Assembly (NCBI RefSeq): GCF_900113275.1
Contig: NZ_FOOU01000015.1
Span: 43,724-107,723, forward strand
DNA: 64,000 nucleotides
DNA from: Neptunomonas qingdaonensis
GTDB taxonomy: Bacteria > Pseudomonadota > Gammaproteobacteria > Pseudomonadales > Balneatricaceae
Reading direction: 5' to 3'
Positions 16,353 to 25,648 of this stretch are shown one piece after another. Position 1 is the stretch's first letter; every line of letters begins with the position of its first letter. Both the position numbers and the translations under genes were made by a program. The notes beneath the pieces were generated by a model, which ran no database searches, had not been told where the DNA came from, and saw nothing but the letters and a program-made list of their open reading frames with translations.

Positions 16353-17106
16353 TGCCACTTTCTCCTAAGTATGCTTTCTTAACCTGCTCATCACCTTTCA
16401 CTTCTTCAGGAGAGCCTTCGATTAATATGTTTCCTTGGTGCATCACGGTGATTCGATCGGAGATTGACATGACCAGTCTCATATTGTGCTCAATGAGCAT
16501 CACGGTATGGTCTTTTCCAAGTTCCGAAATCAAGTTCGTCATTATCGGAATATCATCTACTCCCATCCCTGAGGTAGGCTCATCAAGTAAAAGCAGTGAT
16601 GGAGACCCGCACAATGCCATACCCACTTCAAGCACTCGCTGTTGTCCGTGTGATAGTTCACCAGCTTGTTTGTCAGCAAACGCCGCTAGTTGAATTTTTT
16701 CTAAAACTTCATTCGCCTTCGCAATATTCGTTTTGTCAGCTGTTTCGGGCACCCAAAACTTTAATGCATTCAGACCGCCCCGACCTTGCGCCGCTATTCT
16801 TAGATTCTCGCGTACGCTTAAAGTCTGAAAGAGGCTCGTGACCTGAAACGAACGAGACATGCCCTTAGAAACTCGCTTATGCGCCGCTAAATATGTCAGG
16901 TTCTCACCGTTAAAGTGGATACTTCCGCGGGTCGGTTTTCTTTCACCGGTTAAGCAGTGAAATAAAGAGGTTTTCCCTGCGCCGTTTGGACCAATCACGG
17001 TATGAATGGAGCCTTTTTTTATTTTTAAGTCGACATGCCCAACAGCGGAGAATGCGCCATAATCCAAGCCTAAACCAGACGTTTCTAATAGATAATTTGA
17101 GCTCAT
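16345..17106 (-). CDS. ABC importer ATPase, LivG-type
   Basis: 253 residues with Walker A GPNGAGKTSLFHC near residue 40, Q-loop MSRSFQVTSLFQTLSVRENLRIAA, signature LSHGQQRVLEVGMALC and Walker B LLLLDEPTSGMG, followed by LIEHNMRLVMSISDRI, which is typical of the LivG subgroup. The ATG overlaps the LivM-type stop by four bases (ATGA). It forms a heterodimeric motor with the following LivF-type protein. Confidence 0.94.
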   Translation of the reverse strand: MSSNYLLETSGLGLDYGAFSAVGHVDLKIKKGSIHTVIGPNGAGKTSLFHCLTGERKPTRGSIHFNGENLTYLAAHKRVSKGMSRSFQVTSLFQTLSVRENLRIAAQGRGGLNALKFWVPETADKTNIAKANEVLEKIQLAAFADKQAGELSHGQQRVLEVGMALCGSPSLLLLDEPTSGMGVDDIPIMTNLISELGKDHTVMLIEHNMRLVMSISDRITVMHQGNILIEGSPEEVKGDEQVKKAYLGESGSE

Positions 17107-18095
17107 TTTGTCACCTCGGAGGTGAGATTTTTCTTAACTTTTATCGACGACAATTTGGACGTTAAGGAGATAATTCCCCCCCATAATCCGCCCGGAAGAA
17201 ATAGGACAACAGCGATAAGTGCAGCACCTAAAATCATCATCCATCTAGGCCAGATAGATGAGAGAAGATCACCCATCATCACGATTGCTCCAGCGCCAAA
17301 AATTGAACCAATTAACGAGCCAGTCCCCCCAATAATTGTCATAATCAAGATGTTTTCTGACATCAGTAGCTCAACATTTGAGAGAGGCGCGAAGTTTAAA
17401 AGCATCGCGTAGAGCGCTCCGGCAAGGCCCGTTATCGCACCGGAAATAACGAAAGCGACCAGCTTAAAATGGTTTGTGGAAAACCCTACAGCCGATGACC
17501 GCCCCTCGTTTTCTCTGATAGCGACCAGTGTTGTTCCAAAAGGAGAATGGATAACTCTTCGCGCAAACACGAAGACAATTGCAAAGACTGCTGCCACAAA
17601 AATATAGAATGCTTCACTGCTTTGTAGATCGCTGATGGTTATTCCGAAAAGTGTTAAGGCAGGTCGAGGAACATCCAATAAACCGTTGTCTCCACCTGTC
17701 CAGTCACTAAAGGTGTAAGCGAGGAAGTATGCCATTTGAGAAAAAGAAAGCGTCAGCATTACAAAGTAAATACCCGTTCTTCGTATAGCTAACGCGCCGA
17801 CGATTAAAGCGAGTGAGGCGCCCACCAGGATGGCTGTGATTAACGCACTAATCAGCCCAAAATCAAGATGAAGCATGACTAATGATGCGCTATAGGCCCC
17901 ACCACCAAAAAAGATACCCTGTCCGAATGATAAGAGGCCTGTGTAACCCAAAAGTAAGTTACAAGCCAATGCAGCCAAAGCAAATATAAGTATTTCCGTT
18001 GCAAGGGTAACGGAAGGTAGCAATATCGGCATCAACACAATAAGTGCCAAGGCAATTATTGTTACTCCTCCGAATATAGAAGTTGATTTATTCAT
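17103..18095 (-). CDS. ABC importer permease, LivM-type
   Basis: 330 residues from the ATG at 18095, which has GGGAG nine bases upstream and begins MNKSTSIFGG; the longer frame to 18155 would overlap the LivH-type gene by 59 bases and is unlikely. Eight to ten hydrophobic segments are visible, plus the LivM hallmark block GLLSFGQGIFFGGGAYSA near residues 50-67 and the EAA-like loop AIRENEGRSSAVGF. It forms the translocation pore with the LivH-type subunit. Confidence 0.93.
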   Translation of the reverse strand: MNKSTSIFGGVTIIALALIVLMPILLPSVTLATEILIFALAALACNLLLGYTGLLSFGQGIFFGGGAYSASLVMLHLDFGLISALITAILVGASLALIVGALAIRRTGIYFVMLTLSFSQMAYFLAYTFSDWTGGDNGLLDVPRPALTLFGITISDLQSSEAFYIFVAAVFAIVFVFARRVIHSPFGTTLVAIRENEGRSSAVGFSTNHFKLVAFVISGAITGLAGALYAMLLNFAPLSNVELLMSENILIMTIIGGTGSLIGSIFGAGAIVMMGDLLSSIWPRWMMILGAALIAVVLFLPGGLWGGIISLTSKLSSIKVKKNLTSEVTK

Positions 18096-18096
18096 C

Positions 18097-18954
18097 TTAT
18101 GCTCTCCCGAATAATCCGTATGGTCGCAATAGAATGACAAACGCCATCGCTCCATAAATCATCAAACTGGCACCCTGTGGCCACAGTGTGCTCATTACAC
18201 TTTGAACGATCCCCACGATCAGACCGCCGACCAACGCCCCCGTAAAAGACCCCATGCCTCCTATCACAACAACAACAAACGCAATCCCAAGTACTTCCGG
18301 GCCAACAAATGGGTGAATGCCTTTTATGGGCGCGGCGAGAACACCCGCAAGGCCGGCAAGACCCACACCCAATGCAAACGTGATAGAAAACAGGCGATGA
18401 GTATGTGTTCCGAGTAAGGAAACTGTCTCGGCGTCTTCACTACCGGCACGAACAAGCGCACCAAATTTAGTTTTATCCAGTAGCAACCAAACAAGAAGAG
18501 CAACCACGGCCGCAAAAGCAATCACAAATAGCCGATATTGCGGGTAGTAAAAATCACCTATTTGTAAAACGCCTTTAAGTGAATCAGGTGGAGAAATGCT
18601 TTTCCCGATAGGCCCCCAAATAGAAATACAAACTTCTTGAATGATTAAGGCAACACCTAATGTCACTAAAATTTGGTACGTATGAGGCAGGTGGTAGACC
18701 CTTTTTATCAATGTTCTTTCGCATACCCATGCAAAAAAGGCGATACATAGAGGCGCAACGATAAGAGCCAGCCAATAGTTTCCCGTAATGCTGACTGCCG
18801 TATAACTTAGATATGCCCCTAGAAGATAAAACGCTCCATGAGCAAAATTCACAAAGTTAAGTAGCCCAAAAATGATTGAAAGCCCCACAGATATGAGGAA
18901 ATAAATCATTCCAAGCCCTATCCCATTCACTACCTGAAATAGATACAGATTCAT
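18097..18954 (-). CDS. ABC importer permease, LivH-type
   Basis: 285 residues, highly hydrophobic, with the LivH-type start NGIGLGMIYFLISVGLSIIF and GLLNFVNFAHGAFYLLGAYL (about residues 30-49) and the cytoplasmic coupling loop VRAGSEDAETVSLLG. The ATG is preceded by AGAGGTG. It is the first permease gene, 62 bases after the binding-protein gene, and its stop is one base from the LivM-type start. Confidence 0.94.
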   Translation of the reverse strand: MNLYLFQVVNGIGLGMIYFLISVGLSIIFGLLNFVNFAHGAFYLLGAYLSYTAVSITGNYWLALIVAPLCIAFFAWVCERTLIKRVYHLPHTYQILVTLGVALIIQEVCISIWGPIGKSISPPDSLKGVLQIGDFYYPQYRLFVIAFAAVVALLVWLLLDKTKFGALVRAGSEDAETVSLLGTHTHRLFSITFALGVGLAGLAGVLAAPIKGIHPFVGPEVLGIAFVVVVIGGMGSFTGALVGGLIVGIVQSVMSTLWPQGASLMIYGAMAFVILLRPYGLFGRA

Positions 18955-19016
18955 AATTCACCTCTGACAAGAATGAAGCGCCACATCACTATTAACGCGA
19001 GTGGCGCAAATTGTTT

Positions 19017-20210
19017 TTACATGCCTTTACATTCAAGAGATGATTCATCCGGGAAGGATTTACCGTAGCTCACGATTTCTGCAAAATCGTCTGCATTCTT
19101 CATTTCTGAAGCGGACTTACCTTTTAATAAGTAATAATTTTTCAGGACCTGGTGATCGGCCGCCCGAACAGTCTCGGTGCCCGTTGGACCTTCATAAGAC
19201 TTACCTTCCAACGCTTTAATAACGTCACCAGGGGTCGTTGTTCCGGCTTCAACGATCGCATCGAGGAGCAGTTTAGTGCTGATATAATCCGCAGCTAGTG
19301 GGTAATTAGGGGTAATGCCATATGCTTCTTTTACTTCTTTGACAAGCTTGTTATTCAGTGGTGTATCAACGCTATGCCAATACTGTGCGCCAAAGTAAAC
19401 ATTCTCTGTTATATCTGCCCCTAATTCTTGGAACTGATCTAAACCAGACGACCATGTGAGTAGGATGGTCATTTGATTTTTCAACCCAAAGTTAATCGCC
19501 TGTCGTAAGGCATTAGAGGATTGAGAACCGAAATTCAGTAGTAAAAGAACGTCGGGTTGTGCTGCCATCGCATTCGTAACGTAGCCTGAAAACTCTTGCT
19601 CTTGCAGAGAGTGATAGCTATTACCTACGTGTTCTATACCAAGTTCGTCAAACACAGTTTTAGCATTTGACAGCAATGCTTCGCCAAAAACATATTGAGG
19701 GGTAATCGTATACCAGCGTTTCTTTTCTGGATGCTCTTTTAATAAAGGAATTACCGTCTCTCTGATTGCGCCATATGTCGGCACCGACCAACGGAATGTA
19801 GATGCATTACAATCTACACCGGTTAGTTCATCAGCGCCTGCTGGGGTAATAAAGACACCACCTGATTTATGAACCTCTTTACCTATAGCTAAAGAAGTTG
19901 ATGATAGCGTGCCTCCATCGAAAAACTTCGCAGAATTTTGACTAATCGCCTCCTGTACCTTGCGGAGCGCTTTGCCTGCATTACCTTCTGTATCTATAGC
20001 TTTATAACTTGGTGTTTTTCCAAGTACCTGTCCATACTGCTCAACCGCTAATTTCGACCCCATATCAGCATACTTACCGTAACTAGCGAAGCTTCCCGAA
20101 AGGGATTTAACGCCATAAATAGTCACCGCGTCCTCTTGCGCCATTGCAACGCAAGATGCAGCTGTTATCGAGAATGCTAACGCAGTATGTTTCAAATATT
20201 TATTAATCAT
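19017..20210 (-). CDS. Periplasmic substrate-binding protein of a Liv/Urt/amide-type ABC importer
   Basis: 397 residues from the ATG at 20210 (AAAGGAAG upstream; the 12-codon upstream extension of the frame has no such site). A Sec signal peptide ends at CVAMA-QED. The mature protein opens with VTIYGVKSLSGSFASYGKYADMG, the type I periplasmic binding fold pattern of the leucine/amide/urea binding proteins (peripla_BP_6). Its ligand determines what the operon takes up. By linkage with a carbamoylase and an amidase I infer a ureido or amide compound, and not a branched-chain amino acid. Confidence 0.93.
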   Translation of the reverse strand: MINKYLKHTALAFSITAASCVAMAQEDAVTIYGVKSLSGSFASYGKYADMGSKLAVEQYGQVLGKTPSYKAIDTEGNAGKALRKVQEAISQNSAKFFDGGTLSSTSLAIGKEVHKSGGVFITPAGADELTGVDCNASTFRWSVPTYGAIRETVIPLLKEHPEKKRWYTITPQYVFGEALLSNAKTVFDELGIEHVGNSYHSLQEQEFSGYVTNAMAAQPDVLLLLNFGSQSSNALRQAINFGLKNQMTILLTWSSGLDQFQELGADITENVYFGAQYWHSVDTPLNNKLVKEVKEAYGITPNYPLAADYISTKLLLDAIVEAGTTTPGDVIKALEGKSYEGPTGTETVRAADHQVLKNYYLLKGKSASEMKNADDFAEIVSYGKSFPDESSLECKGM

Positions 20211-20287
20211 TTTTTTGCTTCCTTTTGAGATTTTAATGCTCGCCATCAGGCTTCACTTTGTGAGTGATAAGTTATATTTGAGGTACC

Positions 20288-21034
20288 CTACATTTTTTTC
20301 GAAATTTCTCCGTCAAGTGCAACAAAGTGCACCTCCGCTTCACACATGTGCTCCGCCATCAGAGTTCGCACCTGTTCTTTATCTTGTTTTTCATAAGCGT
20401 TAATGAGTGCGTAGTGATAATCGACATTTGATTTAGTGAAAGCGTAGTAATCAATTAAATAAGCTTTTTTTAGTACAACCAGATCTCTTAATGATTCATT
20501 TAGGAAGCGACCAAAAAAACTCAGAATAGGATTAGGTGAGGCATCAGCCAGCACATTATGAAACTCTAATTCAGCTATTTTCTGCAGCCGTTGCTCCTCT
20601 TCTGTGGTAGGTTTTTCGCTGCACTGATCGGTGTACTTCCTCAGAAGTAAAAGTTCTTCTTCAGTTAAATGCCCTACTACAGATACTGCTAACTCAACTT
20701 CAATCAGCTTGCGCGTCTGGTACAGTTGTTCGGCACTAATATGCCGAAAATATAAGTAATTTCGCAAAGCCTTGCTGGCGGGCTCTGTTCCTACTTCTGT
20801 AAGCCACGCTCCCCCACCGGGGCCTGGTCTGGTTTTTATTAACCCTTCAACTTCCAAAGCTTTGAACGCTTCGCGAACAGTGCCTTTTGATACCCCGTAC
20901 TGCTCAATTAAATCTTTTTCACTGGGTAAGCGATCTCCGGGTTTGAGCTCTTCAGACATAATCAGGCGCTTTACTTCGTCAACAATCAGGTCCGATAGCT
21001 TGCGCTTAGTTTTATTCTTGAATTCAGATAACAT
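20288..21034 (-). CDS. GntR-family regulator, FadR subfamily (FCD domain)
   Basis: 248 residues from the ATG at 21034 with GGAG six bases upstream. The N-terminal winged helix shows GDRLPSEKDLIEQYGVSKGTVREAFKALEVEGLI, the GntR signature; the C-terminal all-helical part has the FCD ligand-domain pattern with RKLIEVELAV, a conserved FHNVLADAS and HMCEAE near the end that would supply metal or acid ligands. It is the first gene, 77 bases before the binding-protein gene, and on the same strand, so it most likely controls the whole operon in response to the substrate or a breakdown product. FCD regulators commonly sense small carboxylates. Confidence 0.92.
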   Translation of the reverse strand: MLSEFKNKTKRKLSDLIVDEVKRLIMSEELKPGDRLPSEKDLIEQYGVSKGTVREAFKALEVEGLIKTRPGPGGGAWLTEVGTEPASKALRNYLYFRHISAEQLYQTRKLIEVELAVSVVGHLTEEELLLLRKYTDQCSEKPTTEEEQRLQKIAELEFHNVLADASPNPILSFFGRFLNESLRDLVVLKKAYLIDYYAFTKSNVDYHYALINAYEKQDKEQVRTLMAEHMCEAEVHFVALDGEISKKM

Positions 21035-21852
21035 TTCAGCTCCAAAAAAACACATTGGCAAAATGATCGATATTTAATGTAAATAATTATGATTAATTGC
21101 CTTTGATAGCAGATAAGCAAATTGTCTGCCAAATCCTGACTTTAGTGTTAATAAATGGTGTTTTTTATATGTAAAAATATAACCCAAGGTTACTAAAAAA
21201 CAAAAATAACGATACTAACCAATTGATTTTAATATAAAAATTAATAATTAATATTTTTTAATACTCATTCAAAAAAATATTTTTCAGGAAGTTCATCAAC
21301 TAATGACGATAGATAAAGGCTGACTCTGTCGACTGCGCGCAAGCCAAAATCGCACCAACATGAGGCCACCTATATTCCTTTAAAGGGAAATGTCCGCACC
21401 TGAATCACGCAAACGTCACTGATTCTCTGGGAAATATCCACACCCCTCGCTAATCACGGATCAAAAACAGATCAGCTATTGCTGGCGATATGAATTTGCA
21501 CCCTATTCACGTGAAGGATCCCAAAAGAGATGAGGAGTTTTTCTTCTCATATACGGGGAATTGGAGGTATATCTCACCGCCCATCAGGGAGAAAAGTAAG
21601 AAACTGCAGGCCAACAACCTATGGCTCATTTATATTGGTACTAATTTCGACAAAACAGCGACCCAAATCATTGATAGAAGGCGCTAAGACCGCTAACGTC
21701 TCAAGTAAGCCCAAAAGGCAATGTCAGTGTGTATATAAGCGTGTTTGAATCGATAAGATCTGAGTAATAAAAATCGTTCAGGCATTAATAATGAACAAGA
21801 ACGAGCTGTATTGACTTGTTGCAACGGTAACTCTTAAACAGGTAACGATTTT
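21035..21852. other. 818-bp gene-free divergent region between the catabolic operon and the phosphate transporters
   Basis: The left half (21080-21290) is extremely AT-rich with runs such as AATATTTTTTAATAC and should hold the operon promoter and FadR-type operator. The right half holds two open frames (21490-21687 and 21530-21748) without ribosome sites or recognisable motifs, which I do not call. A hairpin of eight pairs with a T5 loop lies at about 21530-21550. No Pho-box was found upstream of the Pit gene. Confidence 0.4.
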
Positions 21853-23421
21853 ATGGATATTAATAATCTTCATCATTTAGAAGCGGCCTCTGCTCATGGG
21901 CGTAAAGAGCTTTTTCGCAGTGGTACGGCGTTGCTTTTTATTGTCGGTATCATGCTGTACACAAGCCGTGTGGGAATGGATAGTCCAGACCATATAATGC
22001 TGGTGGTTGCCGCTATGATCGGCGGATATATGGCGATGAATATTGGCGCCAATGATGTGGCTAACAATGTCGGGCCTGCGGTAGGGTCAAACGCATTAAC
22101 AATGACGGGCGCCATTATAATTGCCATTATATTTGAAGCCAGTGGCGCCTTGATTGCCGGTGGTGATGTGGTAAGCACAATCAAGAAAGGCATCATTGAT
22201 CCTTCTCTGATACCCAGCAGTCAAACTTTTATCTGGTTAATGATGGCTGCGCTGTTAGCAGGTGCTATTTGGTTAAACTTAGCAACCGTTGCAGGTGCTC
22301 CGGTTTCAACCACTCACTCTATCGTGGGTGGTATATTAGGGGCAGGTATTGCTGCTGGCGGATGGGGGATCGCCAATTGGCCACAGCTTGGCAGTATTGC
22401 TGCGAGCTGGGTTATATCACCCGTTCTTGGCGGGATAATTGCTGCCTCATTTCTCTTCTTAATTAAGCGCACTATTACCTATCAAGACGATATGATTTTG
22501 GCAGCCAAGCGCATGGTGCCATTATTGATTCTGTTTATGGCCTGGGCATTTAGTACTTACTTGTTGATGAAAGGGTTTAAAAATATCTGGAAGGTGGACT
22601 TGATAACCGCTTTATTGGTAGGGGCTGTTGTAGCTGCGGCAGTTTATTTCCTGGTACGTCCACTTGTTCATCGCGCTGCAAATAGTCTCAACAATGACAA
22701 GGATAGTGTTAACAGCTTGTTTACAGTGCCCTTAATCTTTGCTGCTGCTCTACTCAGTTTCGCCCATGGCGGAAATGATGTTGCCAATGCAGTCGGACCA
22801 TTGGCGGCAATTAATGATGCTGTTTTGAGTGGCGGGCATACATCAAAAGCTTCTATTCCACTCTGGGTTATGTTGATTGGTGCTGTAGGCATTGCGATCG
22901 GCTTGGCGCTATATGGGCCAAAACTCATTCGTACTGTGGGTAGTGAAATCACTGAATTGGATAAAATGCGCGCTTTTTGTATTGCCATGGCAGCAGCCAT
23001 TACGGTGATTATTGCTTCGCAACTTGGGTTACCCGTTAGCTCTACTCATATTGCCGTAGGCGGTATCTTTGGTGTTGGTTTTTTACGTGAATTTTTAAAA
23101 GCCAGCTACACTGAAATGACTTTAGAAATTATGCATCATCATGAAAATAATAACCCCATAGAAGTGCAAGCTTATTTGTCTGAATTTGGAAAAGCATCCA
23201 TTAAGACAAAAGGAGAGATGTTAAAGCAGCTAAAGAAAAGCTCCAATAAAGAACATTTATCTAAACCCGAACGAAAAAAACTACGTAAAGTCTACAAAAA
23301 TGAATTAGTAAAGCGCTCAGCACTGCTAAAAATTGCAGCCGCCTGGGTCATTACGGTACCGGCATCTGCCGCGATGGCGGCAATTATTTACTTTACTATC
23401 AGAGGCATGATGCTGCCATAG
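21853..23421 (+). CDS. pit: Inorganic phosphate transporter, PiT family
   Basis: 522 residues with the duplicated PiT signature: GANDVANNVGPAVGSNALT near residue 66 and GGNDVANAVGPLAAI near residue 305, plus the SSTHIAVGG and VSTTHSIVGG blocks. Ten or more membrane helices are separated by a central hydrophilic region. PiT proteins import phosphate (or metal-phosphate) with cations across the inner membrane. The C-terminal cytoplasmic stretch before the last helix is Lys-rich (LKKSSNKEHLSKPERKKLR). AGGTAA eight bases before the ATG supports the start. The next gene, another phosphate transporter, starts 76 bases later on the same strand. Confidence 0.94.
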   Translation: MDINNLHHLEAASAHGRKELFRSGTALLFIVGIMLYTSRVGMDSPDHIMLVVAAMIGGYMAMNIGANDVANNVGPAVGSNALTMTGAIIIAIIFEASGALIAGGDVVSTIKKGIIDPSLIPSSQTFIWLMMAALLAGAIWLNLATVAGAPVSTTHSIVGGILGAGIAAGGWGIANWPQLGSIAASWVISPVLGGIIAASFLFLIKRTITYQDDMILAAKRMVPLLILFMAWAFSTYLLMKGFKNIWKVDLITALLVGAVVAAAVYFLVRPLVHRAANSLNNDKDSVNSLFTVPLIFAAALLSFAHGGNDVANAVGPLAAINDAVLSGGHTSKASIPLWVMLIGAVGIAIGLALYGPKLIRTVGSEITELDKMRAFCIAMAAAITVIIASQLGLPVSSTHIAVGGIFGVGFLREFLKASYTEMTLEIMHHHENNNPIEVQAYLSEFGKASIKTKGEMLKQLKKSSNKEHLSKPERKKLRKVYKNELVKRSALLKIAAAWVITVPASAAMAAIIYFTIRGMMLP

Positions 23422-23497
23422 ATATAGCTTTCTAGAACCTGTGTTAATAACAAGCCATGTTGTATGTAAGGCAGATAATTTTACTTAATAGGTTTGC

Positions 23498-25330
23498 ATG
23501 ATTAAAAAAATATTTTTACCTACTATTTTTTTAGTATTAACTTACGGGTTTTGGGTTAGCCCAGACTTTAAGGTAATTACGGCGGGTGTAGCCATTTTTC
23601 TGTTTGGAATGTTGGCACTTGAACAGGGCTTTAATGCATTCGCCGGTGGCGCCCTTGAAAGGACTCTGCGTAAAAGTACTAATAAAATGTGGAAAAGCCT
23701 GACGTTTGGTTTTACCGCGGCAACCGTAATGCAGTCCAGTTCATTGGTGTCTGTGATTACTATCTCTTTTCTCAGCGCCGGCCTTATCGGGTTGGTTGAG
23801 GGGATGGGTATTATTTTTGGCGCCAATGTGGGGAGTACCACAGGTGCTTGGCTGATTGCAGGTTTTGGTCTGAAGGTAAAAATTTCTGCTTATGCAATGC
23901 CGATGCTGGTATTTGGTGTCATTTTTATCTTCCAAAAATCAAAATTTCTTAAAGGCTTTGGCTACATCCTGGCCGGACTTGGCTTTCTTTTCCTCGGCAT
24001 CCATTATATGAAAGAGGGCTTTGAGGGCTTTGAGGCCTTTCAGAATCAAATCAGCCTGACTGATTATGCCCTCGAAGGTTTTGCCGGAGTGCTGGTATTT
24101 ACGCTGATAGGTATCCTGGCGACTATTGTCATGCAGTCTAGTCATGCCACCTTGGTACTGGTGATTACCGCACTTTCCGTCCATCAGGTAACCTATGGCA
24201 ATGCACTCGCCTTGGTCATCGGTGCCAATGTCGGTACCACCATCACTGCCGTGTTGGGCTCGCTGACATCCAATACTGACGGTAAACGACTCGCGCTATC
24301 AGATGTGCTCTTCAAGGTAACGGCGGGTATTGTTTTCATGCTGGCGATGAATCCGGTTATCGGGTTGGTGGATATGGTGTCCACTACGATAGGGATAGCT
24401 GAAGATGACTACACTCTCAAACTTGCCGTGTTTCACACTATTTTTAATGTCACTGGTGTTATTATTATGGTGCCACTCACAGGGAAGTTGGTTTCTTTTC
24501 TTGTGCGTGTCATGCCGACGAAGGCCCCTCAGGTCGAAAAAGCCCGCTATCTATCTTCTGCATCAGCAGAGATTCCTGCCGCCGCCATAGAAGCTGTTAG
24601 AAAAGAGACAGTACGCCTTTATGATTTATCGGTTGATACCATTATTCGCGGGTTAAGCTTAAACAGAAGTGTGCTTGCTGCAGATAGTAAAATTGACGAT
24701 ATCATTAATAACTCTAGTAATATCATTTTGCAGCAAAATATTGATGATATATACGTCAGACGCATCAAGTCTATTTATGCAGACATCGTCGAATTTATCA
24801 GCCAGTCTCAGAGCTCAATGGGAGCGCCTGGTCATCTGGATAGACTTTTGCTGCTTAGAGAAGTAGGCCGCGATCTGGTCGAGACAATTAAAGGTATCAA
24901 ACATCTGCAAAAAAACCTGAACATCTATACGCTTTCGGCTAACTCGGATATTCGTCAGGAATATAACAATATGCGCATACAAATATGTCGCGTGTTGCAG
25001 GAGTTGGAAGTTATTCGGGCCGGAGAGGATGAGTCAGCTACAATTTTATCGCTTGATCAGCTTAAAGTAGAAATCAATGAGAAAGATATTATTAAAACGG
25101 GGCGACTGGATCGCCTGATTCGCGAGCACCGTATCAGCGCACCCATGGCGATCTCTCTTATGAATGATAGCGCCTACTATCAGGATATCTGCCGAAATCT
25201 TATTCATATGGGAGGGATATTATTTATCTCTTCAGATAAGAGTGACGAGGCAGCTGAAAATAGTGTCGCTCTGGATGAGGCCGAAATTAAAGAAGTTGTA
25301 GATGAGTATGTCGAGGAAGCAACTAAATGA
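23498..25330 (+). CDS. Na+/phosphate cotransporter family protein with C-terminal PhoU-like domain
   Basis: 610 residues. The N-terminal half is the NptA/SLC34-type transporter with the two inverted repeats marked by MQSSSLVSVITISFLSAGL and MQSSHATLVLVITAL and the loops GANVGSTTGAW and GANVGTTITAVLGS. From about residue 345 on it is a soluble helical region with PhoU-like helices (ARYLSSASAEIPAAAIEAVRKETVRLYD and later), as in E. coli YjbB. These proteins move phosphate with sodium and may act in efflux. It overlaps the following small gene by four bases (ATGA) and follows Pit, so one operon carries two unrelated phosphate carriers. Confidence 0.93.
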   Translation: MIKKIFLPTIFLVLTYGFWVSPDFKVITAGVAIFLFGMLALEQGFNAFAGGALERTLRKSTNKMWKSLTFGFTAATVMQSSSLVSVITISFLSAGLIGLVEGMGIIFGANVGSTTGAWLIAGFGLKVKISAYAMPMLVFGVIFIFQKSKFLKGFGYILAGLGFLFLGIHYMKEGFEGFEAFQNQISLTDYALEGFAGVLVFTLIGILATIVMQSSHATLVLVITALSVHQVTYGNALALVIGANVGTTITAVLGSLTSNTDGKRLALSDVLFKVTAGIVFMLAMNPVIGLVDMVSTTIGIAEDDYTLKLAVFHTIFNVTGVIIMVPLTGKLVSFLVRVMPTKAPQVEKARYLSSASAEIPAAAIEAVRKETVRLYDLSVDTIIRGLSLNRSVLAADSKIDDIINNSSNIILQQNIDDIYVRRIKSIYADIVEFISQSQSSMGAPGHLDRLLLLREVGRDLVETIKGIKHLQKNLNIYTLSANSDIRQEYNNMRIQICRVLQELEVIRAGEDESATILSLDQLKVEINEKDIIKTGRLDRLIREHRISAPMAISLMNDSAYYQDICRNLIHMGGILFISSDKSDEAAENSVALDEAEIKEVVDEYVEEATK

Positions 25331-25578
25331 ATACTAACGACCTGTTAAAAGCCATAGAAAATTTTGTCGATACGAACAAGCGTGAGCGAATTACAAGGTA
25401 TGAGTCGCTAAAACGTCTTATGAAAAAACTTAAGATAAAACAAAATCTGCTAAAAGATACAGTTAAGAACGAGACTAATAAAAAATGTAAAAAAAGGCTG
25501 GAAGAAAAGATTAGAGTTCTTAAAGCGCAGCGAAAAAAAGGTTTGAAATTACTAAAAGAACTCAAGAGTGAAATATAA
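25327..25578 (+). CDS. Small Lys-rich coiled-coil protein coupled to the Na/Pi transporter gene
   Basis: 83 residues, not recognised. It begins at the ATG overlapping the transporter's stop by four bases, strong evidence that it is translated by coupling. The composition is remarkable: about a quarter Lys, with Arg and Leu filling heptads (MKKLKIKQNLLKDTVKNE, KKRLEEKIRVLKAQRKKGLK), so a single basic coiled coil is predicted. There is no signal peptide or cysteine. A basic helical partner could bind the PhoU-like domain, polyphosphate or nucleic acid; this is guesswork. The reverse-strand open frame over the same bases is a shadow. Confidence 0.75.
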   Translation: MNTNDLLKAIENFVDTNKRERITRYESLKRLMKKLKIKQNLLKDTVKNETNKKCKKRLEEKIRVLKAQRKKGLKLLKELKSEI

Positions 25579-25648
25579 CCGCTACTCAGGTAATGAAGCC
25601 TCCCCACATCTCAGGTGAGTGGGAAGATTGTTATGGATATTAGTACCG

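Noticed and set aside
18097..18155. LivM-type permease start at 18155
   Set aside because: Would overlap the LivH-type gene by 59 bases; the ATG at 18095 has a proper site and a typical N-terminus.
21490..21748. Two overlapping ORFs of 65 and 72 codons upstream of Pit
   Set aside because: No ribosome binding site, odd composition, mutually overlapping in different frames; no similarity to known families recognised.
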